Positions 61,791 to 64,000 of a DNA stretch of 64,000 nt are shown piece by piece; position 1 is the first letter of the stretch, and each line of letters starts with the position of its first letter. The translations under genes and the position numbers were made by a program. The notes beneath the pieces are model-generated. The model saw only the letters and a program-made list of their open reading frames with translations. It did not search any database and was not told the origin of the DNA. The stretch comes from Sva-07 sp963774765 (GTDB lineage: Bacteria > Actinomycetota > Acidimicrobiia > Acidimicrobiales > Ilumatobacteraceae). Location: contig CAVZGP010000012.1 in NCBI GenBank assembly GCA_963774765.1, positions 70,254 through 134,253 on the forward strand, written 5' to 3'.

Positions 61791-61849
61791 AATCGATTCG
61801 GTGTTCGGTGTTCAGGATCGGACGCGAGATCCGACGGCCGAAGCCGTCG

Positions 61850-63487
<1,638 letters not shown>

Positions 63488-63561
63488 TGGGGGTTCCTCT
63501 CTGGCTGTCGAATGTGTTGGTTGTGCGTTGTGTGAAGAGATCTGACGTCGCGAAGCGACGG

Positions 63562-63855
63562 TCAGCTCTCCACGACCGCGAGCACGTCGCGGCTGTTGAG
63601 CACGAGCAGGTCTTCGCCGTTGACGGCGACTTCGGTGCCGCCGTACTTCGAGTACAGAACGGTGTCGCCGACCTTGATGTCGACGGGGATGATGTCGCCC
63701 GAGGTCTCGGAACGCTTGCCCGGACCGACGGCGAGGACTTCGCCCTGCTGCGGCTTTTCCTTGGCGGTGTCGGGGATGACGAGACCCGATGCGGTCTGAG
63801 TCTCGGCCTCGTTGGGCCGGACCACGATGCGGTCATCCAGCGGCTTCAGGTTCAT
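63562..63855 (-). CDS. groES: 10-kDa co-chaperonin GroES
   Basis: A 97-aa co-chaperonin: MNLKPLDDRIVVRPNEAETQ, the mobile loop region TASGLVIPDT, and VLYSKYGGTEVAVNGEDLLV. It caps GroEL. ATG 63855 is the true start; the frame is open to 63930, but those codons lie in the leader and contain a tRNA-like T-arm sequence. groEL starts 74 bp downstream. Confidence 0.96.
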   Translation of the reverse strand: MNLKPLDDRIVVRPNEAETQTASGLVIPDTAKEKPQQGEVLAVGPGKRSETSGDIIPVDIKVGDTVLYSKYGGTEVAVNGEDLLVLNSRDVLAVVES

Positions 63856-63923
63856 GGTGTAAGCCTCCATTGGCTTGCTCACGGCGGGTTCGAATCCCGT
63901 TGGGTCTGATGTTCCGGAGCGAG

Positions 63924-63950
63924 TTAGCACTCGACCCGGGCGAGTGCCAA
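63924..63950 (-). promoter_or_regulatory. CIRCE operator (proximal) of groESL
   Basis: TTAGCACTC, nine bases, GAGTGCCAA: the HrcA-binding CIRCE element with one mismatch. It overlaps the expected transcription start of groES, so HrcA would block initiation. Confidence 0.85.
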
Positions 63951-63979
63951 GGCTAGACGAGCCACCCCACCGTTAGCAA
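63950..63979 (-). promoter_or_regulatory. Probable groESL promoter
   Basis: On the minus strand TTGCTA (-35, 63979-63974), an 18-bp spacer, and TAGCCT (-10, 63955-63950) lie between the two CIRCE elements. It is a weak match to consensus but is placed exactly where the operators would control it. Confidence 0.4.
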
Positions 63980-63999
63980 CCGCCCCCCGAGAGTGCTAA
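63973..63999 (-). promoter_or_regulatory. CIRCE-like operator (distal) of groESL
   Basis: TTAGCAACC, nine bases, GAGTGCTAA: same 9-9-9 layout, with three mismatches in one arm. It overlaps the proposed -35 box. Two CIRCE copies upstream of groES are known in other actinobacteria. Confidence 0.75.
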
Positions 64000-64000
64000 C

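Larger units (their letters stand above)
61376..61849. other. Intergenic region upstream of the kinase gene and downstream of groEL
   Basis: This 474-bp stretch holds the promoter side of the kinase gene, the tandem hairpins at 61522-61641 and the groEL terminator at 61763-61790. No protein-like frame was found in it. Confidence 0.4.

Overview
The window is high-GC, tightly packed bacterial DNA. I read it as Actinomycetota, most likely an Acidimicrobiia (Ilumatobacter-like) genome. The reasons are mycofactocin genes, a class II HelD-type helicase, a CIRCE-controlled groESL operon, frequent GTG/TTG starts and start/stop overlaps. The genus is an inference from gene content and was not searched.

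About 1-14.5 kb is an accessory island. It opens with two unknown minus-strand ORFs. Two overlapping plus-strand tyrosine recombinases follow (1763-4518); the second carries two C-terminal Cys/His repeats. A minus-strand defence block comes next (12221 down to 4783): two adenine-methyltransferase-like genes, a GIY-YIG/T5orf172-type SF2 helicase ending in a RAMA-like domain, two unknown genes joined to it by stop/start overlaps, and a separate Abi_2-type gene. The block from about 7.4 to 12.1 kb is full of frameshifts in which the codons on both sides stay protein-like. This means either sequencing indels or very recent decay. An IS110-family element with a frameshifted transposase closes the island.

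From about 14.7 kb to the end the content looks like ordinary chromosome. It runs: acyl-CoA dehydrogenase, OafA-type acyltransferase, cysS and valS, an L,D-transpeptidase and an LCP protein, a MoxR/VWA pair, two zinc alcohol dehydrogenases of the mycofactocin-associated type, and an M16 peptidase lipoprotein. A sulfur/siroheme cluster follows (siroheme dehydrogenase, APS reductase, sulfite reductase, SUMT) and runs directly into mftA-mftB-mftC. After that come a trans-aconitate methyltransferase-like gene, HelD, plsY, a mycofactocin-type FadH/OYE oxidoreductase, an acyl-CoA synthetase, small regulatory and metabolic genes, a NlpC/P60 hydrolase, guaA, an amino-acid decarboxylase, several oxidoreductases, and groES-groEL behind two CIRCE operators at the right edge. 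mftD, mftE and mftF are not in the window.

A second layer lies in the gaps. At least five families of short palindromes or inverted repeats sit next to stop codons, mostly in two or more copies. In one family the stem sequence differs between copies but pairing is kept (compensatory change). Another family forms tandem pairs and has been translated into the C-terminus of the SUMT gene. Single-base frameshifts also interrupt the acyl-CoA dehydrogenase, the acyltransferase and the LCP gene, so a low background of indel error in this assembly is possible.
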